From assembly GCF_001045555.1 (NCBI RefSeq), contig NZ_LFBU01000001.1, forward strand, positions 2,790,001 to 2,854,000: a stretch of 64,000 nucleotides of DNA, written 5' to 3'. The notes under the pieces are model-generated. The model ran no database searches. It saw only the letters and a program-made list of their open reading frames with translations, and had not been told where the DNA came from. Positions 8,748 to 19,016 of the stretch are shown here, piece by piece. The stretch's first letter is position 1, and the number at the start of each line of letters is the position of its first letter. The position numbers and the translations under genes are program-made. Source of the stretch: Marinobacter subterrani. GTDB lineage: Bacteria > Pseudomonadota > Gammaproteobacteria > Pseudomonadales > Oleiphilaceae.

Positions 8748-9401
8748 TCAGGCCGTATTGCCTGTGTCATTGTCGGTGTATTCCGGTTTCAGGCGATCAC
8801 CATAACTGCCCACCAGCTTCTCCATCTTCGGAGCAGCGACTGCCATAATGTAGGGCTGGTGCGGATTCCGGGCGGCAAAGTTCTGATGGTAATCCTCTGC
8901 CGGGAAAAACGCGTCCAGCCGCTCCAGCGTGGTTACAATCGGATCCGGATAGACACCGGCCTGATTGAGCTGATGGATGTAGGCCTCGGCCACCCGCCGC
9001 TGCTCCGGAGTTTCGTAGAAAATGGCGGAACGGTACTGGGGGCCACGATCATTACCCTGGCGATTGAGCTGGGTAGGGTCGTGCGCTACCGAGAAAAACA
9101 CCTTGAGCAGCTCACCAAAACCGACCCTGGCCGGATCATAGTGGACATCCACTACCTCGGCGTGGCCCGTGGTGCCGGTGCACACTGCTTCGTAGTTGGC
9201 CGAGCCCGGATGGCCACCGGCATAGCCGGAAACGACCCTGGTTACTCCGTTGATGGCAAGAAACACGGCCTCAACGCACCAGAAACAACCACCCCCCAGC
9301 ACAATCCGCTGTTCGCCCTGGCTCGCGGGGAGATCCTGTTCCGGATCCGGAAACCGGCTTCGGGGCACGTTCAGGCCCGGGATACTGCACGATGTTGTCA
9401 T
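8748..9401 (-). CDS. msrA: Peptide methionine (S)-S-oxide reductase
   Basis: Reduces methionine-S-sulfoxide. The 217-residue protein has the active-site motif GGCFWCVEAVF (catalytic Cys about residue 39) and the family segments GVTRVVSGYAGG and GTTGHAEVVDVHYDP. The ATG at 9401 follows AGAGGT by four bases and is preferred to an ATG six codons upstream. No export signal is seen, so it should act in the cytoplasm with MsrB from the same operon. Confidence 0.95.
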   Translation of the reverse strand: MTTSCSIPGLNVPRSRFPDPEQDLPASQGEQRIVLGGGCFWCVEAVFLAINGVTRVVSGYAGGHPGSANYEAVCTGTTGHAEVVDVHYDPARVGFGELLKVFFSVAHDPTQLNRQGNDRGPQYRSAIFYETPEQRRVAEAYIHQLNQAGVYPDPIVTTLERLDAFFPAEDYHQNFAARNPHQPYIMAVAAPKMEKLVGSYGDRLKPEYTDNDTGNTA

Positions 9402-9690
9402 GGTGACCTCTGCGTTCAATTTACTCTGCCTGTAGAGCCACGATTGTGGCTGGAAAACGGCGGCTTTGCCACCTGCCGTTCGCGTGTCAGCCGATCCGTC
9501 ACAGGTTTACGCTGGCCAGGGCTTCAGGATCACTCGCCCTGATCATTAACGGCTTCTTCGGTGTCCTCTGCATCAAACATGAACATTGTGTCGTTTTTGT
9601 TGCATCCCCCGGGGGCCCAACCATAATGGAAGACAGGGTTTGCCACTTTGCACATCGGCCATGCCCGGCTCGGCATATAAAGGAAGAAAA

Positions 9691-10665
9691 ATGACGGCAA
9701 GGGCTCGCTCACCGGATAACCAGGATGAACTCCTGGAATATCGCCTGAGCCTGAGACTTGGCCCCGTTCATGCCCGCCAGAGGCTCGGCATAGAGCGGGA
9801 AGCTGAAGCGAAGGTCTTCGGGCAAGATCACAGCTCCTTCCATCTGGAAAACTGGGCCACGGCGCCCGGCTTTATCCGTCTCTGCCTGAGAATGGCCGGC
9901 ATGTGGGGGCGCGGGCAGAGCAACAGCCGGCGCCTGCGCACCGTGCACAACCGCTTTCACCTCACAAACCTGCCCGCCGCCTTTGAAGGCTATCGCATCC
10001 TGCACCTGACGGACCTGCATGTGGATATGGACGAAGCCAACCTCCAGGCGGTTCTGCGCGAGATTGCGCCCCTCGACTACGATCTGTGTGTGCTGACCGG
10101 TGACTACCGCAAGCTCACCTGGGGCCCGATCGAAGAGGCCCTCGATGGCATGGCCCGGCTGCGCGATGGCATCCGGGGCCAGGCCTACGCGGTGCTCGGT
10201 AACCATGACAGTGTGCGCATGGTGCCAGCACTGGAAGACATGGGCTACCGGCTTCTGATGAATGAAATGGCACCCCTTGAACGGGAGGGCCAGACCCTCT
10301 ATCTGGCGGGCGTGGACGATGCCCACTTCTTCAAGGTACACAACCTGCACCGGGCCGGGGACGAGATCCCGGCCGGGGGAACCAGCGTTCTGCTCAGCCA
10401 TACCCCGGAGATCTGGCGCGAAGCCTCCCACGCAGGCTATGACGTGTTTCTCTGTGGCCATACCCATGGCGGCCAGATCTGCCTGCCCGGCGGCATTCCG
10501 GTTACCCTGGACTCTGATTGCCCACGCGCGCTAGGGCGTGGTTACTGGCGGATGAATGGCATGCAGGGCTATACCTCGCCCGGCTCCGGCACGTCGGTGG
10601 TGAATGCCCGGCTGAACTGCCCTCCGGAGGTGACTATTCACACCCTGACGCGGGGGCCGGATTAA
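9691..10665 (+). CDS. Calcineurin-like metallophosphoesterase (YkuE/YaeI type)
   Basis: A 324-residue protein with all five metallophosphoesterase blocks: LTDLHVD, LTGDY, VLGNHD, LSHTPE and CGHTHGGQICLPGG. These bind two metal ions. Membrane-associated homologues such as YaeI act on phospholipid-type substrates, but the substrate here is unknown. The ATG at 9691 follows AAGGAAGAAAA; an ORF start at 9586 is not supported. The stop overlaps the convergent CDP-archaeol-synthase-like gene by four bases. Confidence 0.85.
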   Translation: MTARARSPDNQDELLEYRLSLRLGPVHARQRLGIEREAEAKVFGQDHSSFHLENWATAPGFIRLCLRMAGMWGRGQSNSRRLRTVHNRFHLTNLPAAFEGYRILHLTDLHVDMDEANLQAVLREIAPLDYDLCVLTGDYRKLTWGPIEEALDGMARLRDGIRGQAYAVLGNHDSVRMVPALEDMGYRLLMNEMAPLEREGQTLYLAGVDDAHFFKVHNLHRAGDEIPAGGTSVLLSHTPEIWREASHAGYDVFLCGHTHGGQICLPGGIPVTLDSDCPRALGRGYWRMNGMQGYTSPGSGTSVVNARLNCPPEVTIHTLTRGPD

Positions 10666-11150
10666 TGGGGCTGACGGCGAATGCCGAGGCGGTAGAGCAA
10701 CGGTGAGGCGAAAATGTTCGACAGGGTGAAAAGCACCACCACCACAATTACTCCCCAGACACTGACGGGCAACCACCACATGGCCAGCAACATCGGCAGT
10801 AACGCTTCGGGGATCTGATCCAGGCCCACCGCCCGGGCGCTCGACGCCAGACCCAGCCGGCGCTTGATAAAACTGCTCAGCATGTCGCCTACGAGCCCGA
10901 GCACGCCGAATACTCCCCCGAACACAAACCCCAGCCCTGTAGCCAGGGAAAACAGGCCGCAGGCCAGGGAGCCGGATACCACCCCCCGCCAGGTCTTGCT
11001 TTCACCGAGCACAGGGCGACCGTCCTTCCACAACCGGCCGCCATCGACGGGCTCCGACCAATGCGCCTTGAACAGACCGGCCGCAACCACCGGGGCTCCG
11101 TTGGCGAGCACCAGCATGACAAACAGCTCCAGGCATAGCAGCAAGCGCAT
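10662..11150 (-). CDS. CDP-archaeol synthase family (DUF46/CarS) integral membrane protein
   Basis: A 162-residue protein with about four or five hydrophobic helices. It has the conserved features of the family: LANGAPVVAAGLF, GESKTWRGVVSG, GDMLSSFIKRRLGL and LDQIPEALLPM. Archaeal members activate unsaturated archaetidic acid with CTP. Bacterial members have an unproven role, presumably CTP-dependent cytidylyl transfer to a lipid phosphate. GAGGGAG precedes the ATG. It follows fumC on the same strand by 24 bp. Confidence 0.8.
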   Translation of the reverse strand: MRLLLCLELFVMLVLANGAPVVAAGLFKAHWSEPVDGGRLWKDGRPVLGESKTWRGVVSGSLACGLFSLATGLGFVFGGVFGVLGLVGDMLSSFIKRRLGLASSARAVGLDQIPEALLPMLLAMWWLPVSVWGVIVVVVLFTLSNIFASPLLYRLGIRRQPH

Positions 11151-11174
11151 CGGCTCCCTCTGAGTAAAGCCCGG

Positions 11175-12551
11175 TCAGGCCATTCCACCCCGGGTCAGCT
11201 TGAGCGGGTCCATGAGCCCTTCCAGCCTGCTTCGGCTCAGGCCGCTGCGCTCCTCGGCAACGTCAATCACCGGTCGCCCGGTGCGGTAGGCCTCCTTGGC
11301 AATATCCGCCGCCAGGTTATAGCCAATTTCCGGGTTCAGGGCGGTTACCAGCACCGGATTGCGGCCCACCCCGGCGTTCAGGTTATCAGCATTGACCGTA
11401 AAGCCCCGGATCGCCTTGTCCGCCAGTACCATGGCCGCATTGGACAGCAGGTCCGCCATGTCCAGCAGGTTGCCGCCCACCAGCGGCAGCATCACATTGA
11501 GCTGGAAGTTTCCGGATTGCCCGGCAATAGCCACCGCGCTGTCCAGGCCCATCACCTGGGCGCCCACCATGGCCACCGATTCGGGAATAACCGGGTTTAC
11601 CTTGCCCGGCATGATACTGCTGCCCGGCTGCAGGGCTGGCAGACTGATCTCGGCCAGGCCGTGGATCGGCCCGCTGTTCATCCACCGAAGGTCATTGGCA
11701 ATCTTGGTGAGCACAATCGCCAACCCCCGCATCTGGGCAGAGAGGGCCACCGGAGCATCCACCGCACTCTGGGCGGTGAACTTGTGCTCCAGTGAGGTGA
11801 AGGAATACCCGGTATTGGCCCGCAGAAACTTGACGAACTGGCCTGCGAACTCCGGCAGCGCGTTGATCCCGGTACCCACGGCGGTCCCGCCCTGGGGCAA
11901 CGCCAGCAGCTCGTCCGCAGCCGCCTCCAACCGCTTTTCCACCGCCAGAATCTGTTCCCGCCAGGTTCTCAGTTCCTGGCCCAGGGTAACCGGCATGGCG
12001 TCCATCAGGTGCGTTCGCCCGGTTTTCACCTGGTCCGAGAAGGCCGCCTCCTGCTCGTAGATCATGCCCCGCAAGTGGGAGAGCGCGGGTAACAGTTTTT
12101 CATGCACGGCGGCAACGGCGCTGACATGAATCGCGGTTGGAATCACATCATTGGAGCTCTGGCTCATGTTGACGTGATCGTTCGGATGCACCTCGTGGCC
12201 GGCCTTGAGCGCGATGGAGGCAATGACCTCGTTGACATTCATGTTGGTGCTGGTACCCGACCCGGTCTGGTAACGGTCCACCGGAAACTGGTCGGCATAC
12301 TTGCCGTCAACGAGGTTCTGGCAGGCCTCTGCGATGGCGTCCCGCCGATCGTTATCCAGAAGTCCGAGGCTGGTGTTGGCCTCCGCCGCCGCCCGTTTGA
12401 TCTGTGCGACCGCGGCAATAAACGCCCGGGGCATCGGCTGGCCGCTGACCGGAAAATTCTCGACCGCGCGCTGGGTTTGCGCGCCCCAGAGCGCGTCCGC
12501 AGGCACCCGGACCTCGCCAAGACTGTCGGTTTCGGTTCTGTATTCGCTCAT
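11175..12551 (-). CDS. fumC: Fumarate hydratase class II
   Basis: Iron-independent fumarase interconverting fumarate and malate in the TCA cycle. The 458-residue protein has the fumarase/aspartase signature GSSIMPGKVNP, the substrate segments TGSGTSTNMNVNEV and QSSNDVIPTA, and TGRTHLMDAMPV. Its length is normal. Class II enzymes lack the oxidation-sensitive cluster of class I. Confidence 0.97.
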   Translation of the reverse strand: MSEYRTETDSLGEVRVPADALWGAQTQRAVENFPVSGQPMPRAFIAAVAQIKRAAAEANTSLGLLDNDRRDAIAEACQNLVDGKYADQFPVDRYQTGSGTSTNMNVNEVIASIALKAGHEVHPNDHVNMSQSSNDVIPTAIHVSAVAAVHEKLLPALSHLRGMIYEQEAAFSDQVKTGRTHLMDAMPVTLGQELRTWREQILAVEKRLEAAADELLALPQGGTAVGTGINALPEFAGQFVKFLRANTGYSFTSLEHKFTAQSAVDAPVALSAQMRGLAIVLTKIANDLRWMNSGPIHGLAEISLPALQPGSSIMPGKVNPVIPESVAMVGAQVMGLDSAVAIAGQSGNFQLNVMLPLVGGNLLDMADLLSNAAMVLADKAIRGFTVNADNLNAGVGRNPVLVTALNPEIGYNLAADIAKEAYRTGRPVIDVAEERSGLSRSRLEGLMDPLKLTRGGMA

Positions 12552-12625
12552 GCTCCCTCCTGTTCGTCCTTTTACACGTTGGGCCTGCCAGCGTATACCC
12601 AGCGCCTCCGGCTATGTCTTGTCTC

Positions 12626-12910
12626 TCAGCCGTTATCCGGCGATTTCAGCCGGACATGGTCGCAAATCCCGGTGACCTGTTCAAAATCCAGGATCAGGGT
12701 ATGCACGGTATTGGTGTAGGTGTCGTGCAGGTGAAATTTGTACCTGCGCTGCTTTTCACCCTGCAGGAAACCATCGTATTCACGCACCAGCTCCCGCACA
12801 TCGCCCCCGGAATCCTGGCTCCAGGTGGCGTTGAATGGCCCGAGAACGGCACCGCCGGCCAGGCATATGGTGACTTCGTGGTTGGTCAGGCTGTTTTCCG
12901 GAACACTCAT
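12626..12910 (-). CDS. Conserved hypothetical protein, 94 aa
   Basis: A small soluble protein of unknown function. GGGAGG sits seven bases before the ATG, which supports a real gene. The sequence is acidic to neutral with an N-terminal strand-rich part (TNHEVTICLAGGAVLGPF) and no recognisable motif, signal or membrane segment. It lies between fumC and the ercS-like kinase, on the same strand as both. Confidence 0.6.
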   Translation of the reverse strand: MSVPENSLTNHEVTICLAGGAVLGPFNATWSQDSGGDVRELVREYDGFLQGEKQRRYKFHLHDTYTNTVHTLILDFEQVTGICDHVRLKSPDNG

Positions 12911-12970
12911 GGCTACCCTCCCTTCAGGTCTGCCTCAGGTAAGTTTAGTTCAGTGTAGTCCGGCGCACCG

Positions 12971-14770
12971 TTATTTGTGTGGCAAGCCCGGGTCAGCCAC
13001 CGGAGATTCTGCGGCCGAGGCAAGAAGGCTCGTCATCAGGGCCCTGAGCCGGTTGGGCTTGACCGGCTTGTTCAGGATGGGAAGGTACTGGGCCCGCAGC
13101 AGATTGCGGGTATCGTCACTGCGGTCGGCGGTGACAATGGCAGCGGGGATGTCCTGTCCGAGGAAGCGGCGCACCCCGTGAATGGCGTCGTAGCCGGTCA
13201 GCTCGTTGTCCAGGTGGTAATCGGCGATAATGAGGACCGGCCTCCGGCCGGCGTGCGCCAGTACCTCCAGAGCCTGGGCCTTGCTGCCGGCGGTCAGCAC
13301 CTCACAGCCCCAGCGCGCCAGCAGGACCTGCATGCTCTCAAGCACCGCCGGCTCATTATCGATGATCAGAACCGGCACACCGTCAAAGCCATCGGAATAC
13401 CCCGGAAGCCCGCCGGCGCGGGGCATTTCCTGCCGAGCCCGGGCCGGCTCCAGGGGCAGCGTCAACACAAACCGGGAACCGCGCCCGGGCCTGGACGACA
13501 CCGCAATGTCATAACCCAGAATCCGGACCATTCGCTCAACGATGGCAAGCCCGAGACCCACGCCCTGGCGGCCGCCAGTTCCCCTGGGCAGCAACTGATG
13601 GAATTCGGTGAAGATGTCCCGGAGCTTGTCTTCAGCGATGCCCACACCGGTGTCCCAGACCTCGATCCGGAGTTGCTCGCCCCGGGTTCTCAGGGCCATG
13701 ACCACCCCACCCTTGCGGGTGTAGCGAAAGGCGTTGCTGAGCAGATTACGGAGAATGCGGGTGAGCATGCGCTGGTCGGTTCTGACCACCGCCGGGACGG
13801 TGCGAATCCGGAAGGCCAGCCCCTCATTGGCGGCAACCGCCTCAAACTCTTCTGCCAGGGCCCTGGCCAGGGCGGCTACATCGGTGTATACCAGATCCGG
13901 TTTCATCGCCTGCTGGTCGAGCTTGGAGATATCCAGCAGATCCGCCAGCAGGTCCTCAGCGCCTTCCAGTGCCCGGTGCACCTGATGCACCATCCTGGCT
14001 TCCGGCGCCGGCAACCTGCTTTCCTGAAGCGCAGAAACCATTAACCGGGCAGCGTTCAGCGGTTGCAGCAGGTCGTGGCTGGCGGCCGCCAGGTATTTGT
14101 CCTTGCCGCGGTTGGCCTCTCTTGCCGCCTCCATGGCGACAACCAGCTCCCGTTCGACCTTCTCGCGCTCTTCAATCTGGTAGCGCAGGCCTACGTTGGC
14201 GTTCTGCAGCGCCTCGGTGCGCTCCTCCACCCGGCGTTCAAGTGACGCGTTCAGTTGCTCCAGCTTCTGCCGCGCCAGCACCCGCTCGGTGATGTCGGCC
14301 ACGAACGCTTCCACCACTTCGGGCCCGAGATCGGGCCGCCGCAACAGCGTAACGGCGACATGGACCGGCTTGCGGTCGGCCCGCTGAAAGCGGGTTTCCC
14401 GGGCGCTCAGGCTGCCCTCGTCAAGCAACTCCTGGCGAATGGCATCAAATTCACTGGCACTGCAGAACAGTTGCTCCCGCAGCCGAATCACCCGCTGTTT
14501 CAGGTCCTCGGCACTGTCATAGCCGCAGATTCTTGCCATGGCCGGATTACAGGCCAGAAAGCCGCCGCGAAGGTTGGCCTGAAAGATGCCGTGCAGGGCA
14601 TTCTCGAACAGCCACTTGTAGCGGTTGCGCTCCTGCTCCAGCTCGTCTATCCGCTCCTGCAGGGCCGGGTAGTAGTTCTTGCGGACGGACTGGCTGCCCA
14701 GCCCCAGAAGATCGCCGACTCCGTAGCCGGTGTCGTGGTCATCTTCCGGAACGTCAGAGTGCTTCTTCAT
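12971..14770 (-). CDS. ercS: PAS hybrid sensor histidine kinase, ErcS-like
   Basis: A cytoplasmic hybrid kinase of about 599 residues with a PAS domain near residues 40-160, a coiled-coil linker, HisKA with the phospho-acceptor in AAASHDLLQPLNAARL, an HATPase_c domain and a C-terminal receiver (IIADYHLDN). No membrane segment is seen. The ATG at 14770 overlaps the ercA stop by 17 bp, so the two are coupled. The order pqqH-ercA-ercS matches Pseudomonas aeruginosa, where these genes belong to the ethanol oxidation regulatory network. It is a paralogue of the kinase at 35325-37586, and assignment to ErcS rather than ErcS' rests on synteny. Confidence 0.8.
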   Translation of the reverse strand: MKKHSDVPEDDHDTGYGVGDLLGLGSQSVRKNYYPALQERIDELEQERNRYKWLFENALHGIFQANLRGGFLACNPAMARICGYDSAEDLKQRVIRLREQLFCSASEFDAIRQELLDEGSLSARETRFQRADRKPVHVAVTLLRRPDLGPEVVEAFVADITERVLARQKLEQLNASLERRVEERTEALQNANVGLRYQIEEREKVERELVVAMEAAREANRGKDKYLAAASHDLLQPLNAARLMVSALQESRLPAPEARMVHQVHRALEGAEDLLADLLDISKLDQQAMKPDLVYTDVAALARALAEEFEAVAANEGLAFRIRTVPAVVRTDQRMLTRILRNLLSNAFRYTRKGGVVMALRTRGEQLRIEVWDTGVGIAEDKLRDIFTEFHQLLPRGTGGRQGVGLGLAIVERMVRILGYDIAVSSRPGRGSRFVLTLPLEPARARQEMPRAGGLPGYSDGFDGVPVLIIDNEPAVLESMQVLLARWGCEVLTAGSKAQALEVLAHAGRRPVLIIADYHLDNELTGYDAIHGVRRFLGQDIPAAIVTADRSDDTRNLLRAQYLPILNKPVKPNRLRALMTSLLASAAESPVADPGLPHK

Positions 14771-15917
14771 AGACAACCTGGACATCCCGGAGCGACGACT
14801 TGCGGGGATTGGTAAGAATGCAGGGGTCCTGCAGGGCAAAACCGGACAGATAGGGAATGTCGGAAACGCTGACGCCCAACTGCGCCAGGCGTGCCTCCAG
14901 GCCCACCTTGCGCTTCAGCTCAACAATCCGGTTCATCAGGCGTTTCTTGATTTCCGGTTTGCTCATGCCCCGGGTATCAATGTCCATGGCCTCGGCCACC
15001 CGGCGGAAACGGTCTTCCGCAGACTGGAAGTTGTAGGCCACCACATGCTCCAGCAACAGCGCGTTGCACAGCCCGTGGGGCAGATCGAGAAACCCGCCCA
15101 GGCTGTGGGACATCGCATGCACCGCCCCCAAAATCGCATTGGAGAACGCCAGGCCGGCCTGCATGGAGGCCAGCATGATCTGCTCCCTGAGGTAAGGGTT
15201 GGCGATGTTTTCCACCAGGGGCTCCAGGTTCCGGTTGATCAGCCGGATGGCTTCCAGGGCATGGGTGTCGGTCAGCGGCCCGCTGCCGGTAGACACGAAC
15301 GCCTCAATAGCGTGAACCAGGGCATCCACGCCGGTGCAGGCGGTCAGGTAGGCATCCATGGTTTCGGTGACTTCCGGATCAATCAGGGAGACGTCCGGCA
15401 CCACGGCCTTGCTGATGATGGAGAACTTGAAGCGGCGGGTCGGGTCCGAAATAATCGCAAACTGCGATACATCCGCCGAGGTGCCCGCAGTGGTCGGGAT
15501 GAGGATGAGCGGTGGCGAGGGGTTGGTGATGGTATCTACACCCTCGAATTCCAGGATATTGCGGCCGTGGGTGGCCACGATACCGATCCCCTTGGCGCAG
15601 TCCATCGGGCTGCCGCCGCCTATGGCAACAATGACATCGCACTCGCTGGATTTGTACAGCTCCGCGCCCGCCATCACCTCATCCACCTTGGGATTGGGTG
15701 ACACCCCCGTGAAGACCGTGGAGCGGATGCCCGCGTCGGTCAGCAGCGTTACGATCTCATTGACCCAGCCGGCGGCAGCCACACCCGGATCAGACACCAG
15801 AAACACATGCCGGGCACCGAAGTTACTGGCGAAGTTGGCCACCGACTTCCGGGAGCCGGCGCCGAAAACAATTTCCGGTGATACGAACTTTCGCAAGGTG
15901 GATATATCGTGGCTCAT
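14754..15917 (-). CDS. ercA: Iron-containing alcohol dehydrogenase family protein ErcA
   Basis: A 387-residue group III (Fe-ADH) protein with the nucleotide motif GGGSPMDCAKG and the family signature region HAMSHSLGGFLDLPHGLCNALLLEHV carrying the metal-ligand histidines. In Pseudomonas ErcA is required for induction of the quinoprotein ethanol oxidation system and is thought to have a regulatory role, perhaps by sensing or turning over a signal aldehyde or alcohol. It lies 44 bp downstream of pqqH and overlaps ercS, all on the minus strand. Confidence 0.88.
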   Translation of the reverse strand: MSHDISTLRKFVSPEIVFGAGSRKSVANFASNFGARHVFLVSDPGVAAAGWVNEIVTLLTDAGIRSTVFTGVSPNPKVDEVMAGAELYKSSECDVIVAIGGGSPMDCAKGIGIVATHGRNILEFEGVDTITNPSPPLILIPTTAGTSADVSQFAIISDPTRRFKFSIISKAVVPDVSLIDPEVTETMDAYLTACTGVDALVHAIEAFVSTGSGPLTDTHALEAIRLINRNLEPLVENIANPYLREQIMLASMQAGLAFSNAILGAVHAMSHSLGGFLDLPHGLCNALLLEHVVAYNFQSAEDRFRRVAEAMDIDTRGMSKPEIKKRLMNRIVELKRKVGLEARLAQLGVSVSDIPYLSGFALQDPCILTNPRKSSLRDVQVVYEEAL

Positions 15918-15961
15918 CAGACTGAACTCGACCGGTTGTTGTTATAGGAATAACCGAGAGT

Positions 15962-17887
15962 TTAACTCAAGTTCTCCACCTGTTCATTGGCCTTTCGGCT
16001 ATGCTTCCGGTAAAAGCTGAACATCCATTCAAGCATGCCCGCCTGGTTGGCCTGCTGCCGGAAACCGTGGCCCTCCTGCTCGAACCAGTGCAGCTCCGGC
16101 TCGCGCCCAGCCGCTTTCATGGCATCGATCATGGCCCGGGTCTGCTCCGGCACCACCACCTCGTCTTTCCCGCCCTGGAAAAAGATCATCGGGGCGGTAA
16201 TCCGGTCGGCATGGTACAGCGGGGTTCTCGCCCGCCAGCGCTCGGGAAAAGCCTCCGGCGGGCCCAGCAGCCAGTCCAGGTAGCCGGATTCAAAACGATG
16301 GGTCATCGCCCGCAACCGCAACGGATCCGTCACGCCAAACAGGCTGGCGCCCGCGGTAAATCTCCGGCTCCGGATCATCGCCATCAGCACGGTGTAACCG
16401 CCGGAGCTGCGGCCCTGGATAAACACCCGGCGGCCATCCACCAGGCCAAAGGAGGCCAGGTGATCCGCGGCCCGCTCCATATCCTCAACGTCCACCTCAC
16501 CCCAGCGACCTTCCAGGGCCAGCCGGAAAGCCCGGCCAAAGCCACTACTGCCCCGGTAATTGACCTCAGCAACGGCAAAGCCTCGCTGGCACCAGTACTG
16601 GACTTGGGGGTTGAACGCCGGATAGGCGGCAGACGTCGGCCCGCCGTGGGCCACCAGGATCAGCGGCGGCAAATCCGGCGATGCCAGCCGGGGTGTGTAG
16701 AAGAAACCATGAACCGGCCATTCGCCGTGGTTGAGGGCCGGCACTTCAATGTCCAGTGGCAGCGCGGGCTTCAAGCCCGGCATGGGATCCTCCCCACCCG
16801 CCAGAATACGGAACTGACCGGTTCTCGCTTCAATTGCCAGGATCGCATCCAGTCGGGTGGCAGAGCGGGCAACGCAATACAGGTAGTCACCGGAAGCCCG
16901 GAGGTGCCGGAAATCGCTGAAATCCCGGGCGGCCCGAAACGCAGCGGCGCCGTCGGATGGCAGCAACCACAATTCTCCCGTGCCGTTGCGATACTGCACC
17001 CGGGCCCAGCCACCGCCGGCGAGCGGGCAGTGATGCAATTCCCCCAACTGCCAGGGTGCGTTAGCGTGGTCCAGTTCCGCCGACTGGCCCGAGTACCAGC
17101 GACCATTACCGGCCAGGGTATCGAGGTACCAGGGCTGCCACCAGCCGGCATGATCAGAGAGTACCCACAACCGGGTGCCGTCGAAAACCGGTTGTTGAAC
17201 GGAGGCTTCCGTGGGCGTTGGCCAGGGACGACAGTGGTCAAGACCACCGTCATCGTTCACGCCGGCGGTCCATAGCTGGCTGCGCACCCAGGGCATGTCC
17301 GGCAGTTGCCAGCTAGTCCAGGCCACCTTGCGACCATCGGCAGACACGGCGGGCGCACTGTAGAAATCCTGGCCGGCGTGCAGGACACGGAGCTCACCAT
17401 CGAGTGAGACCGCAACCAGTTGCTGTGCGCCGCCGGCCTCACGAACAGCCAGCACCCGATTCCGGGCGTTGTCGGCAACCAGCCCCCCGAACGCCGCGCC
17501 GGCATCGTCGGTCAGTGCAATGCAGGTGTCGCCGCGCAACCCGAGAAACCGGATCTGCTGGTCCTCCGCAACCACGAATACGCCGGTATCGGAGGCCGCA
17601 ACCGCACCGCCCCCGTAACCATTCACCCCGCTGCGGATCCCCAGGTGATCGGGCCCGAAGCGAACCGGCCGCTGCTCTGACAGGTGCCAGAGGGTATTAC
17701 AGCCTTCGGTGGGATCAGTTTGCAGCCAGAACAGGCCAGCGGAAGACACCGTCAGGTCACCACGCTGGATATGTGCCGCGCAGGCCTCATAGGCGCTCAG
17801 CAATGTCGGTTCGGAGCCAGATGCTTTGAGAGCAGGAACAGGAACGAGGCTTTCAGCCCCGGAAGAACAGTCGCGAGTTGTCCGCAT
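15962..17887 (-). CDS. pqqH: Prolyl-oligopeptidase family (S9) protein, PqqH-like
   Basis: A 641-residue cytoplasmic S9 family protein: an N-terminal beta-propeller-like region (~1-380) and a C-terminal alpha/beta-hydrolase domain. The catalytic Ser is in [12 protein letters not shown], Asp in [14 protein letters not shown] and His in EGHGFR. In P. aeruginosa the homologous gene closes the pqq operon. The operon lacks a pqqF protease here, so this enzyme may process PqqA-derived peptide, but that is inference. Its start overlaps the end of pqqE by 35 bp, indicating coupling. Confidence 0.85.
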   Translation of the reverse strand: MRTTRDCSSGAESLVPVPALKASGSEPTLLSAYEACAAHIQRGDLTVSSAGLFWLQTDPTEGCNTLWHLSEQRPVRFGPDHLGIRSGVNGYGGGAVAASDTGVFVVAEDQQIRFLGLRGDTCIALTDDAGAAFGGLVADNARNRVLAVREAGGAQQLVAVSLDGELRVLHAGQDFYSAPAVSADGRKVAWTSWQLPDMPWVRSQLWTAGVNDDGGLDHCRPWPTPTEASVQQPVFDGTRLWVLSDHAGWWQPWYLDTLAGNGRWYSGQSAELDHANAPWQLGELHHCPLAGGGWARVQYRNGTGELWLLPSDGAAAFRAARDFSDFRHLRASGDYLYCVARSATRLDAILAIEARTGQFRILAGGEDPMPGLKPALPLDIEVPALNHGEWPVHGFFYTPRLASPDLPPLILVAHGGPTSAAYPAFNPQVQYWCQRGFAVAEVNYRGSSGFGRAFRLALEGRWGEVDVEDMERAADHLASFGLVDGRRVFIQGRSSGGYTVLMAMIRSRRFTAGASLFGVTDPLRLRAMTHRFESGYLDWLLGPPEAFPERWRARTPLYHADRITAPMIFFQGGKDEVVVPEQTRAMIDAMKAAGREPELHWFEQEGHGFRQQANQAGMLEWMFSFYRKHSRKANEQVENLS

Positions 17888-19016
17888 TTCGGTAAACCAG
17901 TCCAGTCAGGCCGGCCGTGGCGTGATCGGCAGCTTTCCTCGCTGCCAGTATACGACCATGATACGACGATTTGCTACATACTGGATCTGCGTTATCGGCA
18001 TTACCGGTCAACAAATAGGCCTGGCAACGACAGCCGCCGAAGTCTTTTTCCTTCTCATCGCAGGAACGGCAGGGCTCCGGCATCCAGCTGTCGCCCCGGT
18101 AGTGATTGAACCCCGGGCTGTCGTACCAGATGCCTTGAAGATCCATGTCCCGGACGTTGGGGAAGCCGATGGGCAGTAACCGGGCGCTGTGGCATGGCAG
18201 CGCGGTGCCATCCGGGGCCACGGTGAGGAACAGGTTGCCCCAGCCGTTCATGCAGGCTTTTGGCCGTTCCTCGTAGTAATCCGGGGTGACGAAGATCAGC
18301 TTCATGGCCGAGCCGGATTGCTGCAGCCTTTCGCGGTACTCGTTCACTTCCTGTTCGGCCTTGACCAGTTGCGCTTTGGAGGGCATCAGCCCTTCCCGAT
18401 TCTCAAAGGCCCAGCCGTAGTACTGGCAGGTGGCCAGCTCGACGTAATCGGCCCCCAGGCGCTGGCACAAGGCCATGATGTCGTTCATCTGGTGGATGTT
18501 GTGGCGGTGGATCACGAAGTTGAGCACCATCGGGTATCCGGCTTCCTTCACCGCCCGGGCCATGGCCAGCTTCTGGTCAAAGGCCTTGCGGGAGCCGGCC
18601 ACGGCGTTGTTCAGCTCGGGGTCGGACGCCTGGAAGCTGACCTGGATATGGTCCAGCCCGGCCTCGGCAAAGGCATCCACCTTGGCCTCGGTCAGCCCCA
18701 GGCCGGAGGTGATCAGGTTGGTGTAGTAGCCCAGGTGCCGCGCCTCGGCAATCAGCTCCGCCAGGTCCTGGCGCACCAGCGGCTCACCCCCGGAGAAGCC
18801 CAACTGGGCGGCGCCCATTGCCCGGCCTTGGCGCAGCACACTCACCCACTGCTCGGTGGTCAGCTCCTGTTCGGTCTGGGCAAAGTCCAGCGGGTTGGAG
18901 CAGTAGGGGCACTGCAACGGGCAACGGTAGGTGAGTTCCGCCAACAGCCACAGGGGCGGCCCGGCGTTGTGGGGGTTGGCCGGCCTGATGGGTTCGGAGG
19001 CATCGAAGTGGGTCAT
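17853..19016 (-). CDS. pqqE: PQQ biosynthesis radical SAM peptide cyclase PqqE
   Basis: Forms the Glu-Tyr carbon-carbon bond in PqqA, the first step of PQQ biosynthesis, with PqqD as chaperone. The 387-residue protein has the radical-SAM CxxxCxxC in [13 protein letters not shown] (about residues 31-39) and a C-terminal SPASM domain with cysteines at [26 protein letters not shown]. The ATG overlaps the pqqD stop as ATGA. Confidence 0.97.
   Translation of the reverse strand: MTHFDASEPIRPANPHNAGPPLWLLAELTYRCPLQCPYCSNPLDFAQTEQELTTEQWVSVLRQGRAMGAAQLGFSGGEPLVRQDLAELIAEARHLGYYTNLITSGLGLTEAKVDAFAEAGLDHIQVSFQASDPELNNAVAGSRKAFDQKLAMARAVKEAGYPMVLNFVIHRHNIHQMNDIMALCQRLGADYVELATCQYYGWAFENREGLMPSKAQLVKAEQEVNEYRERLQQSGSAMKLIFVTPDYYEERPKACMNGWGNLFLTVAPDGTALPCHSARLLPIGFPNVRDMDLQGIWYDSPGFNHYRGDSWMPEPCRSCDEKEKDFGGCRCQAYLLTGNADNADPVCSKSSYHGRILAARKAADHATAGLTGLVYRNADNSRLFFRG

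Noticed and set aside
9530-9712. Minus-strand 60-aa ORF between msrA and the phosphoesterase
   Set aside because: No ribosome site and no recognisable sequence; it overlaps the phosphoesterase start. A real small protein is possible but unsupported.
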